A DNA stretch of 64,000 nucleotides from assembly GCA_934130935.1 (NCBI GenBank), contig CAKOYQ010000005.1, forward strand, positions 1 to 64,000. The letters run 5' to 3'. Both the position numbers and the translations under genes were made by a program. A model generated the notes under the pieces. That model was given only the letters and a program-made list of their open reading frames with translations, searched no databases and had not been told where the DNA came from. Position 1 is the first letter of the stretch, and every line of letters begins with the position of its first letter. The DNA comes from an uncultured Clostridia bacterium (GTDB lineage Bacteria; Bacillota; Clostridia; TANB77; CAG-508). Positions 46,625 through 54,689 of the stretch are shown piece after piece.

Positions 46625-47667
46625 TATTCTTGTCCCCCTTCTTGGTTATTCTCTTTTTGATTAGTTTCTTGTTCCTTTGTATCTTCTTTATTTTCTCCAT
46701 TTTCTTCATTGATATCTGTCACTTGATTTTCATTTTGAGAATTAATTAGTTGCATAAATGCATCTTCAAGTGTAACGTCAGATTGCTTCATTTCAAATAT
46801 TGTAATTCGTTCCTTTGCCAAAACCTCAAAAACATTTTTTCTTAAATCTTCATCATTTGTAGCTGTTATTCTATATTTTTTAGTTTTATCTTCATTTTCT
46901 GAAATTAATTTTATTTCTTTTACATTTGGTAATTTATCTTTTATTGTATCCATTTTATTATCTAGATCTTCTACAGTTACATATACCGAATTATCTTTAA
47001 TAACCTTCTTCTCCAGATTTTCTGGTGTATCAATAGCGACAATTTTTCCTTTATTAATTATAATTACTCTATTACAAATTTGGCTTACTTCTGACAATAT
47101 GTGTGAACTTAATATTACAGTATGATCTTTTCCTAGTTCCTTTATTAGAGCTCTTATTTCCGTAACTTGTTTTGGATCCAAACCTACTGTTGGTTCATCA
47201 AGTATTATTACTTTTGGATTACTTACCAAAGCTCCTGCCATACTTACTCTCTGTTTATATCCTCTTGATATATTTTTAGTTAATTGATTTTGTACCTCTG
47301 TTAATCCTGTTTCTTTAATTACTTTTTGTACCTTTTCTTTTTTCTCTTTTTTAGGTACTCCCTTTAGTTCCGCCATATATGTTATAAACTCTTTTACAGT
47401 TAAATCACTATATAATGGTACTCCCTCAGGCATGTATCCAATTTGTCTTTTAGCTTTTCTAGGCTTTTTAGAAATATCATATCCATCGACAATTATTCTT
47501 CCTGATGTTGGCTCAATATAACCTGTTATCATATTCATAGTTGTACTTTTTCCTGCACCATTAGGGCCTAAAAATCCCACAACTTCTCCTTCTTCAATTT
47601 CAAAATTGATATTATCTACAGCAACAAAGCTTCCGTATTTTTTTGTAATATTTTCAACTTGAATCAC
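46624..47667 (-). CDS. ABC transporter ATP-binding protein (GldA-like)
   Basis: 347 residues with a GTG start (GAGGAGG upstream). Walker A GFLGPNGAGKSTTMN, signature SRGYKQRVSMAGALV, Walker B KVIILDEPTVGLDP, and switch His in ILSSHILSEV. The C-terminal Glu/Asn/Gln-rich tail (about 310-347) is low-complexity. It energises the permease encoded next; the order ATPase-permease-GldG is the normal one. Confidence 0.95.
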   Translation of the reverse strand: MIQVENITKKYGSFVAVDNINFEIEEGEVVGFLGPNGAGKSTTMNMITGYIEPTSGRIIVDGYDISKKPRKAKRQIGYMPEGVPLYSDLTVKEFITYMAELKGVPKKEKKEKVQKVIKETGLTEVQNQLTKNISRGYKQRVSMAGALVSNPKVIILDEPTVGLDPKQVTEIRALIKELGKDHTVILSSHILSEVSQICNRVIIINKGKIVAIDTPENLEKKVIKDNSVYVTVEDLDNKMDTIKDKLPNVKEIKLISENEDKTKKYRITATNDEDLRKNVFEVLAKERITIFEMKQSDVTLEDAFMQLINSQNENQVTDINEENGENKEDTKEQETNQKENNQEGGQE

Positions 47668-47848
47668 GAATTTCTCCTCCTCATTTTTTGTTCTGTGCTC
47701 ATATTACCATTTTCTTTTACGTTTGTAAAGTTTTTTCACTTAATTTTCACAAAAAAGTCATCATCCTAGAACAAATAAAAAAATTTTTGTCCAAATGTCC
47801 AGTTCTATTTTTTTATTTAATTCATATTTATTAAAAAGTGAGGTCCGT

Positions 47849-48475
47849 ATGCAATATATATATCCTTTTATAATTTCATTTATTTTTATATTTATTTCAG
47901 AATTAGGTGACAAAACACAAATTCTAGTTTTATCTTTTTCTGTCAAAAGCAGAACCCTTAGTATTTTATTAGGAGTCGCTTTAGGAACTTTTTTAAGCCA
48001 TGGTTTAGCAATTACTTTTGGTAGTCAAATTGGTACTATTGATAATACAAACTTTATTTTTTATTTAAAACTATTTACTTATTGTACTTTTTTAATCTTT
48101 GGAATCATCGGCTTTATTACAATGAAAAAATCCACTTCCGTTGAAAAAAACACTGAAATGGATTCTAAATCTCACATTATTAAATTTTTAAGTAATTTAA
48201 CCAAAAATTGTGTTCTACTCGTTGCATTGTCCATAGCTATTGGCGAGCTCGGAGATAAAACTTTTCTTGCTTCTATAGGTCTTGGAATAGAACACCCTAA
48301 TTATAAATTACCACTTATTTGTGGTTCTATCTGTGGTATGCTTGCAAGTGACTCTATTGCTATCTTCTTTGGGAAATGGTTAGGTTCAAAATTCTCTACT
48401 AATACTATAGAAATTTTATCTAATTCCATTTTCCTTTTGTTTGGAATAATTGGAATTTTAAGCATAATTATATAA
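47849..48475 (+). CDS. GDT1/TMEM165 (UPF0016) family cation transporter
   Basis: 208 residues with six membrane helices in two homologous halves. The two family signatures are in ISELGDKTQILVLSFSVKS and IGELGDKTFLASIGLGI. Relatives transport Mn2+ or Ca2+. In some Clostridia a Mn riboswitch precedes such genes, but none is visible here. The start at 47849 is chosen because GAGGT lies 5 bases upstream; the longer frame from 47795 lacks a site. Confidence 0.85.
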   Translation: MQYIYPFIISFIFIFISELGDKTQILVLSFSVKSRTLSILLGVALGTFLSHGLAITFGSQIGTIDNTNFIFYLKLFTYCTFLIFGIIGFITMKKSTSVEKNTEMDSKSHIIKFLSNLTKNCVLLVALSIAIGELGDKTFLASIGLGIEHPNYKLPLICGSICGMLASDSIAIFFGKWLGSKFSTNTIEILSNSIFLLFGIIGILSIII

Positions 48476-48486
48476 ATATTTGCTCA

Positions 48487-48519
48487 AGGGCAAAAAAGGA
48501 ACCGACCCCAAATTGCCCT
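48487..48519. repeat. REP-like short repeat, single unit
   Basis: A 33-bp unit bounded by AGGGCAA and TTGCCCT with a core GGAACCGACCCC. The same core occurs four times in the fold-back at 63213-63569. Its right edge overlaps the stop codon of the ABC-F gene by two bases. Confidence 0.75.
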
Positions 48520-50098
48520 ATTCAATTCCAAGATATTCATTATATGTTACTTCTCTATCTATAATTTTATCTGACTTAATATCTATAATTCTATTTGCTA
48601 CGGTTTGAGTAAGTTGATGGTCATGTGATGTAAATAATATGTTTCCTTTAAACTTGCTCATTCCTTCATTTACTGATGTAATACTTTCCATATCTAAATG
48701 ATTTGTAGGTTCATCAAATATTAAAAAGTTTGCTCCTGAAAGCATCATTTTTGCTAGAACACATCTTACTTTTTCTCCTCCTGAAATTACATTTGCTGAT
48801 TTTAAAGCTTCATCTCCTGAAAATAACATTCTTCCCAAAAATCCTCTAACATATGTTTCATCAGGATCTTTTGAGTATCTTCTAAGCCACTCTGTTAAAC
48901 TTTCGTCTGTATCAAATAAATAATTATTGTCTTTAGGGAAATAGCTTTGTGTAATTGTTGTCCCCCATACCAATTCTCCTTCATCTGGTTCCATTTCTCC
49001 TGCAATTATTTGAAATAATACTGTTTTTGCATTTTCATTATCTGCTAAAAATGCAATTTTATCACCAGTTTTTACTGTAAATGATATATTGTCTAATATT
49101 TTTTCTCCATTTATTGTTTTAGAAATATTTTTCACTTGTAATATTTCTTTTCCTGGCTCTCTATCTGGTTTGAAATCTACATATGGATATTTTCTATTTG
49201 ATGGCTTTATTTCATCTAATTCAATTTTTTCCAAAGTCTTTTTTCTTGATGTTGCTTGTTTTGACTTTGATGCATTAGCACTAAATCTCGCAATAAATTC
49301 TTGTAATTCTTTAATTTTTTCTTCTTTCTTTTTATTTTGCTCTTTCATTTGTTTTAAGGCTAATTGGCTTGACTCATACCAGAAGTCATAGTTTCCTGGA
49401 TATACTTTTATTTTTCCAAAGTCAACATCTGCTATATGTGTACATACCTTATTTAAGAAATATCTATCATGTGATACTACAATTACTGTATTTTCGAAAT
49501 TTATTAAAAATTCTTGTAACCAATTTATACTTTTTAAATCTAAGTCATTTGTTGGTTCGTCTAGTAATAATACATCAGGGTTTCCAAATAATGCTTGTGC
49601 TAATAATACTTTTACTTTTTCTCTTGCTTCTAGCTCACTCATTAATTTGTAATGATTCTCTGGTATTATTCCTAAATCATTTAATAACATTGCTGCATCT
49701 GATTCTGCATTCCAACCATCTAATTCCGCAAACCTTTCTTCAAGTTTGGCTGCTTTCATTCCATCTTCTTCTGAAAAGTCTGGTTTCATATATATTGCTT
49801 CTTTTTCTTTCATAATATCATATAATTCTTTGTTTCCCATTATAACTGTATCTATTACAGTACATTCTTCAAATGCAAAGTGATCTTGTTTTAATATAGA
49901 TAATCTCTCACCTTTTTCTAATGCCACTTCTCCTTTGCTTGGCTCTAACTCCCCAGATAAAACCTTTAGAAATGTTGATTTTCCTGCTCCATTTGCACCT
50001 ATTATTCCATAACAGTTTCCTTTTCCAAATTTTATATTTACATCTTCAAATAAAACTCTTTTCCCAAACCTAACGGTTACTCCATTTGCTGTCAACAT
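48518..50098 (-). CDS. ABC-F family ATPase (YbiT/YkpA-like)
   Basis: 526 residues, no membrane segment. Two ATPase domains: Walker A GIIGANGAGKSTFLKVL with Walker B VLLLDEPTNDLD, and a second with a poorly conserved P-loop (FLADNENAKTV, lacking the GKS/T) and ISGGEKVRCVLAKM and LIFDEPTNHLD. A basic inter-domain linker lies at about 240-300. ABC-F proteins bind the ribosome E site; the YbiT/YkpA group is of unclear role and not clearly linked to antibiotic resistance. An AAGGAAGGG site precedes the ATG. Confidence 0.9.
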   Translation of the reverse strand: MLTANGVTVRFGKRVLFEDVNIKFGKGNCYGIIGANGAGKSTFLKVLSGELEPSKGEVALEKGERLSILKQDHFAFEECTVIDTVIMGNKELYDIMKEKEAIYMKPDFSEEDGMKAAKLEERFAELDGWNAESDAAMLLNDLGIIPENHYKLMSELEAREKVKVLLAQALFGNPDVLLLDEPTNDLDLKSINWLQEFLINFENTVIVVSHDRYFLNKVCTHIADVDFGKIKVYPGNYDFWYESSQLALKQMKEQNKKKEEKIKELQEFIARFSANASKSKQATSRKKTLEKIELDEIKPSNRKYPYVDFKPDREPGKEILQVKNISKTINGEKILDNISFTVKTGDKIAFLADNENAKTVLFQIIAGEMEPDEGELVWGTTITQSYFPKDNNYLFDTDESLTEWLRRYSKDPDETYVRGFLGRMLFSGDEALKSANVISGGEKVRCVLAKMMLSGANFLIFDEPTNHLDMESITSVNEGMSKFKGNILFTSHDHQLTQTVANRIIDIKSDKIIDREVTYNEYLGIE

Positions 50099-50172
50099 TG
50101 TTTATCCCTTCCTTTCTCGCACTTTTCTATTCTCTTTACCTTTATTTTCTCTTTTTATGCTCATCTACTATA

Positions 50173-50539
50173 GTTACAATTCACAGCTATTAAAAATATT
50201 ATGGATATTGGGAGCCTTCCTTGGTGATTATATATATTTGAGATTGTGTCCTATTCATTACGTTCAAAAAGAAAATCTAACATAAAAACGGAGCCTCTCT
50301 CACTCAGGCTAAAAATGTATATATGTATATGATTTTAAACTTTTCTTATGTTGCGTATTGAGCCGAGAAAATGTTTCAAATTATATACATATATACATTT
50401 TTCCCGTGAGCATTCCTCAGTTTTTTATTTAAGATTTTCTATTTTTCACTCCAATCAAACGGACACAATCTCAAATATATATAATCACCAAGGAAGGCTC
50501 CCAATATCCATAATATTTTTAATAGCTGTGAACTGTAAC
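50173..50539. repeat. About 367-bp fold-back (palindromic) element
   Basis: The outer arms (50173-50251 and 50461-50539) are 79 bases each with one mismatch. The interior also pairs: a perfect 20-bp inner pair (50311-50330 with 50383-50402) and looser pairing in between, so the whole unit can fold into one long hairpin. There is no convincing ORF. It occupies most of the 575-base gap between the ABC-F gene and tRNA-Lys. A non-autonomous transposable element (MITE) or structured RNA are the main options. Confidence 0.85.
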
Positions 50540-50577
50540 ATACTATAACACATTTTCACTTTTTTTACAAGCAAATC

Positions 50578-50606
50578 TTGACATTTCTTTTTTTTAGTAT
50601 TATAAT
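50578..50606 (+). promoter_or_regulatory. Consensus promoter of tRNA-Lys
   Basis: TTGACA (50578-50583), 17 bases, TATAAT (50601-50606); perfect match to the SigA consensus, about 70 bases before the tRNA. Confidence 0.85.
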
Positions 50607-50674
50607 AATATCGTTATAAATATCCACTTTGCTTGCTAATTAAATTAATAGAATATATTTATAATTTTTATTAT

Positions 50675-50750
50675 GCACCATTAGCTCAGCTGGTAGAGCA
50701 ACAGACTCTTAATCTGGCGGTCCTCGGTTCGATTCCGAGATGGTGCACCA
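50675..50750 (+). tRNA. tRNA-Lys, anticodon CTT
   Basis: 76 nt with encoded CCA. Acceptor GCACCAT/ATGGTGC, D-loop AGCTCAGCTGGTAGAGC, anticodon loop CTCTTAA between CAGA and TCTG, T-loop TTCGATT. All arms pair. Confidence 0.95.
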
Positions 50751-50758
50751 AATTTAGG

Positions 50759-50790
50759 AATATCAATGTCTTTTGGGCATTGGTATTTTT
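50759..50790 (+). terminator. Terminator of tRNA-Lys
   Basis: AATATCAATG and CATTGGTATT form a 10-bp stem (one wobble) followed by Ts. Confidence 0.75.
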
Positions 50791-50807
50791 TATATTATAA
50801 AAACCTC

Positions 50808-50836
50808 TATACAATTAGAGCAAAATACTTTATAAT
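50808..50836 (+). promoter_or_regulatory. Toxin mRNA promoter (type I TA candidate)
   Basis: TATACA (50808-50813), 17 bases, TATAAT (50831-50836). The transcript would start near 50843, exactly at a 5' helix in which CCTTTC (50844-50849) pairs with GAAAGG (50861-50866) inside the Shine-Dalgarno sequence. Confidence 0.6.
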
Positions 50837-50882
50837 AAAAAAGCCTTTCGCTTAAAGGTAGAAAGGTGGTGAATTTGTACAA

Positions 50883-50951
50883 ATGAAAAAAATCATCAAA
50901 ATCATTGCTTTAGTTATTGTTCTTTTAATATTAAAAGAATTTGATGACTAA
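50883..50951 (+). CDS. 22-residue hydrophobic peptide, candidate type I toxin
   Basis: The peptide has a basic start (MKKIIK), a run of about 11 hydrophobic residues (IIALVIVLLIL), and a charged, acidic end (KEFDD). That is the layout of membrane-acting type I toxins such as Fst, Ldr and TxpA, but the sequence itself is not one I recognise. The ribosome-binding site AGAAAGGTGGTGA (50860-50872) matches the anti-SD of 16S rRNA at all but one position, 10 bases before the ATG, and can be masked by the upstream CCTTTC. A bidirectional terminator begins 6 bases after the stop. Too short for standard gene callers. Confidence 0.7.
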   Translation: MKKIIKIIALVIVLLILKEFDD

Positions 50952-50956
50952 AAAAT

Positions 50957-50992
50957 AAAAATCCCTAGTGTGCGAAACTAGGGATTTTTTTG
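50957..50992. terminator. Bidirectional terminator shared by toxin mRNA and antisense RNA
   Basis: A perfect 12-bp stem (50957-50968 with 50978-50989) and a 9-base loop, A-run on the left, T-run on the right. It works in both directions, so the two convergent RNAs share and are complementary across the whole hairpin. Confidence 0.85.
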
Positions 50993-51034
50993 TGAATCTA
51001 CACAAATGAAAAATTATCAAAATCATCTTTCTGT
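50957..51034 (-). ncRNA. Candidate antisense antitoxin RNA
   Basis: About 78 nt, from a predicted start near 51034 to the shared terminator. It contains the complement of 50992-51026, which is an imperfect direct repeat of the toxin's start region (50869-50905). Pairing to the toxin mRNA would therefore be possible at the terminator and across the start codon. Of four base differences between the repeats, three keep G-U pairing between the RNAs and one makes an A-C mismatch. Confidence 0.65.
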
Positions 51035-51040
51035 ATATTA

Positions 51041-51069
51041 ATTATAATACTTTTTAGTATCATAGTCAA
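51041..51069 (-). promoter_or_regulatory. Antitoxin RNA promoter
   Basis: On the minus strand TTGACT (51064-51069), 17 bases, TATAAT (51041-51046). It is stronger than the toxin promoter, as expected for an excess antisense RNA. Confidence 0.75.
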
Positions 51070-51278
51070 TACCTTATTTATTTTATTCTAAAATCCCAAA
51101 ATTATTCATGTACTAGACAAAAATCAAATTCTATGTTATTATAAATATATAAAATTTGGAGTCCCTGTTTCAAAAAGAGCTCAAAAATAAATAATAAATA
51201 ACATGTTAAAGTGTTGATATTTATGTCATTGATATTCTTTGTTATTTGTTCTATTACAAAAAATTGGGAGTGATTGTA

Positions 51279-51551
51279 TTGAATAAAAAAGATTTAAAAA
51301 CATTTATACTTAATTTTATACAAACAAAAGAAAACGAAAGTCCTGATAAAGATTATATCGAATATTCTTATTATGAATTAAAAGTTAAAGAAAATCTAAC
51401 TGAGGAAGAAATAGATGAATTATTGCGTGTAAGCCGAGATTATTTTCAAAATAAAAATTATAATGTTTATTTTACTAATACAGAATTTGAATATAATGGT
51501 CAAAGAAGAAAAGTAGAATCAAATGATTATATGGTAGCAGTAAAAATATAA
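51279..51551 (+). CDS. Hypothetical small protein
   Basis: 90 residues from a TTG start with GGGAG 8 bases upstream (the frame stays open further upstream, so a GTG at 51270 or TTG at 51246 is possible). It is soluble, acidic and rich in Tyr and Glu, ending RRKVESNDYMVAVKI. I do not recognise the family. It stands alone between the TA candidate and the decayed trpB. Confidence 0.55.
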   Translation: MNKKDLKTFILNFIQTKENESPDKDYIEYSYYELKVKENLTEEEIDELLRVSRDYFQNKNYNVYFTNTEFEYNGQRRKVESNDYMVAVKI

Positions 51552-51583
51552 ATAAATTTTTTATACTATATGATGCTAAAAAT

Positions 51584-51610
51584 GTCCCAACGAGATAAAC
51601 TCGTTGGGAC
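51584..51610. terminator. Strong hairpin after the 90-residue gene
   Basis: A perfect 11-bp stem (GTCCCAACGAG with CTCGTTGGGAC) around ATAAA. There is no T-run on the + side, so its ability to terminate is uncertain. Confidence 0.45.
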
Positions 51611-51737
51611 CTGTGCTGCAAAACCTATAACCACATCCGGATATTCTTCTAAAATTTTCATTACCTTTTTGGTTTCCAATACAATTAATTCTAGTATTTT
51701 TCTCTTTCATAGTACTTCCCCAATTTAAGAATTATCT

Positions 51738-52643
51738 TAAATATTTAATATAGTTGCTAAATCCTTATCCCCTCTACCAGACAAGTTAACAATAACTGAA
51801 TCATCCTTTGAATAATTTTTCGCAATTTTAATTGCATAGGCTATTATAAATAGCTGAAGCATGTTTATTTGTATTAAGGCCTTTTCCTGCTGCTTCTACA
51901 CCATACATATCAACATTTTTTTCTTTTATAAAATCTGCAAACAATCCTATACTATTACTGCCTCCGCCAATACATGCTATTATAGCTTTTGGAAGTTTTC
52001 CTTCTTGCTTTAATATTTGTTCTTTAGCTTCTTCTCCTATTATTTTTTGAAAATATTTAACCATTTCTGGATATGGACTAGGTCCAACACATGAACCAAC
52101 CAAATAAAATACATTTTGATTTTCTAACAAATAACTAAATGCAGCATCCACAGCCTCTTTTAAAGTTCCTTTACCTTCTTTTACTTCTATAACTTCTGCA
52201 CCTAGTATTTTCATCTTTTCGACATTTGGCATTTGTCTCTTTATATCTTCTTTGCCCATAAATATACTACATTTCATATTAAATAAGCTACATACTGTTG
52301 CAACCGCTGTTCCATGTGAACCTGCACCAGTCTCCGCAATTATATGTTTTTTTCTCATTCTTTTTGCTAAAAGAATTTGCCCTAAAGCGTTATTTATTTT
52401 ATGAGAACCAGTATGATTTAGATCTTCTCTTTTTAAGTATATTTTTGCACCTTTGGAATAATCGCTTAAATTTTTTGCAAAATATAAAGGACTAGGTCTT
52501 CCCACATATTGATTCAAATAATATAAATACTCATTTTTAAAATTCTTATCACTCTTTGTCTTCTCAAATTCTTCTTTAATTCTATTTAACTTTTCTTTTA
52601 ATCTTTGTGGCACATATTGTCCACCAAATTCTCCATAATTCAT
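51738..52643 (-). pseudogene. trpB: Tryptophan synthase beta chain, internally deleted
   Basis: The N-terminal 260 residues are well preserved: NYGEFGGQYVP, the PLP-lysine region REDLNHTGSHKINNALGQ, AETGAGSHGTAVAT, and the phosphate-binding IGGGSNSIG. After GLNTNKHASAI the frame breaks. The correct C-terminus (IAYAIKIAKNYSKDDSVIVN, then LSGRGDKDLATI) resumes in another frame with about 75-90 residues missing in between. It ends at the TAA at 51738. No trpA or other trp gene is adjacent. The catalytic Lys is present but the enzyme cannot be made intact. Confidence 0.88.
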
Positions 52644-52721
52644 TACTAATACATCCTTTCAAAAATTTTATAGGTTAATCTACACTTATATAATCACTTT
52701 TTAGAATTCGCGTTGAACAAA

Positions 52722-52777
52722 CAAAAAACTCTTATCCTAATAAAAGGACAAGAGTAATAATCTTGCTATGCCACCTA
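52722..52777 (-). promoter_or_regulatory. Degenerate T-box leader upstream of trpB
   Basis: On the minus strand AGGTGGCATAGCA (52765-52777) resembles the T-box consensus (GGTGGNACCGCG) with changes. It is followed by a terminator hairpin (ACTCTTATCCT with AGGACAAGAGT at 52728-52755) and a T-run. Only about 60 bases separate it from the upstream gene, too few for a complete Stem I with a specifier loop. It is probably a truncated Trp T-box that decayed with its gene. Confidence 0.5.
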
Positions 52778-52833
52778 ATATCTATGTACAATCATACATA
52801 CCCATTTATAACGAATTGGGTTTCCGTCAACGC

Positions 52834-54090
52834 CTACTTTTTATGCTCTAAATATTCCATTATTGAATTTGCTGCATCTCTACCCGAACGTGCCGCCCAT
52901 GCAACAGTGCTTTTAGTACCAGCAATATCTCCTCCTGCAAATATTTTAGGATTTGATGTCATATTTTTATCATTAATTTTAATATATCCCCAATTATCAA
53001 TATCCAATCCTAAATTCTGCACAAAATTCTCAGGTTTTGAGCCAATCGCCATTATAACATAATCCATATCTATAATATAATTACTATCTGGAACATTTAC
53101 AGGGACTTTTCTATTCTCTCCATCTTTTTGCACAAGCTCTGTCCTTATCAATTCTATCTGTTCCACTTTATCTTGTCCTAATATTGCCACAACATTATTT
53201 TGAAATTCAAATTCTATCCCTTCATTTTTAGCTTCCTGTATTTCTTTAACTTCTGCCAACATTTGTTCTTCAGATCTTCTATAAATCACTTTAACTGCTT
53301 GTGCCCCTAGCCTTTTTATAGTTCTTGCACAATCTATAGCAACATTTCCTCCTCCAATAACTGCAACATTTTTATTACTATAATTGGGATGATTTTGCTG
53401 CTCTAATAGCTGATTGCCAGCATATACTCCTTTTAATTCTTCTCCTTTTATTCCCATTTTAGCTGTAATATTTGCTCCAAATGCCAAAAAAATAGCATCA
53501 TATTTTTCTTCGAGTTGTTCTAAAAATAAATTTTTGCCCAGCTCTTGATTATATTTAACCTCTAACCCTAAATCTATAATTTTTTGAATAGTTTGTTTTA
53601 CAATATCTTTCGGAAGTCTAAACTCAGGAATCCCATGTATTAACAGTCCCCCGAGGTAATTATATTTCTCATATATTGTTACAGAATACCCTTTTTTTAA
53701 TAAAAATGCTGCTGCTGTAATGCCTGATGGCCCCCCTCCTATAATAGCAATCTTCTTATTTTTATGTTCTTTGTTCACTGTTGCAAATGAATAATTTTCC
53801 TTTATAGATATGTCTCCAACAAAAGCTTCTATCTCCCCTATACTTACGGAATTTGATTTTATTCCTCTTACACATGCTCCTTCACATTGTTTCGTATGTG
53901 GACATATTCTACCACATACCGCTTCTAACACTGTTGTCTCTGAAAGTATCACATATGCTTTTTGGTAATCCTCTTCTTTTACTGCTTTTATGAATTCTGG
54001 TATATTATTTCCTAGTGGACATCCTTTATTTGAACAAGGTTTCACTGGGCAATTTAAGCAATAACTAACTTTTTCTTTTATTCCTTCCAT
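52834..54090 (-). CDS. GltD-like NAD(P)-dependent oxidoreductase
   Basis: 418 residues, no membrane segment. The N-terminal Fer4_20-type domain holds Cys motifs (CLNCPVKPCSNKGCPLGNNI and CGRICPHTKQCEGACVRG). The FAD-binding motif is IAIIGGGPSGITAAAFL and the NAD(P) motif is VAVIGGGNVAIDCARTIKRL. It resembles the glutamate synthase small subunit but stands alone, without gltA/gltB, and may pass electrons to another partner. An AGGAG site precedes the ATG. It is last in the minus-strand run tatD-udg-this gene. Confidence 0.85.
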   Translation of the reverse strand: MEGIKEKVSYCLNCPVKPCSNKGCPLGNNIPEFIKAVKEEDYQKAYVILSETTVLEAVCGRICPHTKQCEGACVRGIKSNSVSIGEIEAFVGDISIKENYSFATVNKEHKNKKIAIIGGGPSGITAAAFLLKKGYSVTIYEKYNYLGGLLIHGIPEFRLPKDIVKQTIQKIIDLGLEVKYNQELGKNLFLEQLEEKYDAIFLAFGANITAKMGIKGEELKGVYAGNQLLEQQNHPNYSNKNVAVIGGGNVAIDCARTIKRLGAQAVKVIYRRSEEQMLAEVKEIQEAKNEGIEFEFQNNVVAILGQDKVEQIELIRTELVQKDGENRKVPVNVPDSNYIIDMDYVIMAIGSKPENFVQNLGLDIDNWGYIKINDKNMTSNPKIFAGGDIAGTKSTVAWAARSGRDAANSIMEYLEHKK

Positions 54091-54121
54091 GTCAATTCTC
54101 CTATTATTATGTTTTATTTTT

Positions 54122-54676
54122 TTATAAATTTTTCATTTTATCCATAACAAGTTTCAAATCTTTAATAAAATCAATCTTTTTAGTCTCATCACGCAAAAGT
54201 GCTGCAGGATGCCAAGTAGGCATATATAAAATCCCCTTTTTTTCTATCCATTTTCCTCTACTAGCTGTTATTCCATATTCCTGTCCTAATATATTTTTTA
54301 AAGCTACACTTCCAAGTAAAACAATAACTTTAGGCCTAACTAAAATTACTTGGTTACGTAAATAATTCAAACATGCCATAGTTTCATCATTTTCTGGATT
54401 TCGATTAGATGGAGGCCTACATTTTACAATGTTTGCTATGTAAACATCTTCTCTTTCTAGTCCTATTGCCTCAAAAGCCATATTCATTAACTTGCCAGCT
54501 TTACCAACAAAAGGTTTTCCCTGCAAATCTTCATCTGCCCCAGGCCCTTCGCCAATAAACATCAAATCAGCATTCTTATTACCAGTTCCAAATACTACAT
54601 TATTTCTTGTTTTACATAATCTACATTTATTGCATTGTCTACTATCTGCTTCTAATTGCTCCCAATCATCATACAT
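54122..54676 (-). CDS. Uracil-DNA glycosylase, family 4 (Fe-S)
   Basis: 184 residues. The N-terminal Cys pair (CNKCRLCKTR) binds part of the 4Fe-4S cluster; motif A is GEGPGADEDLQGKPFVGKAG; the NIVKCRPPSNRNP stretch adds the next Cys; motif B is THPAALLR-like (PTWHPAALLRDE). It excises uracil from DNA. AGGAG is 6 bases before the ATG. It is 13 bases downstream of tatD, likely the same operon. Confidence 0.93.
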   Translation of the reverse strand: MYDDWEQLEADSRQCNKCRLCKTRNNVVFGTGNKNADLMFIGEGPGADEDLQGKPFVGKAGKLMNMAFEAIGLEREDVYIANIVKCRPPSNRNPENDETMACLNYLRNQVILVRPKVIVLLGSVALKNILGQEYGITASRGKWIEKKGILYMPTWHPAALLRDETKKIDFIKDLKLVMDKMKNL

Positions 54677-54689
54677 AATTATTCTCCTT

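Noticed and set aside
47700..47848. A manganese riboswitch before the GDT1-like gene
   Set aside because: No yybP-ykoY-type conserved loops are visible in the short leader.
50348..50548. A 66-residue + strand ORF
   Set aside because: It lies within the palindromic arms and loop of the fold-back, has no ribosome-binding site and a sequence without protein-like pattern.
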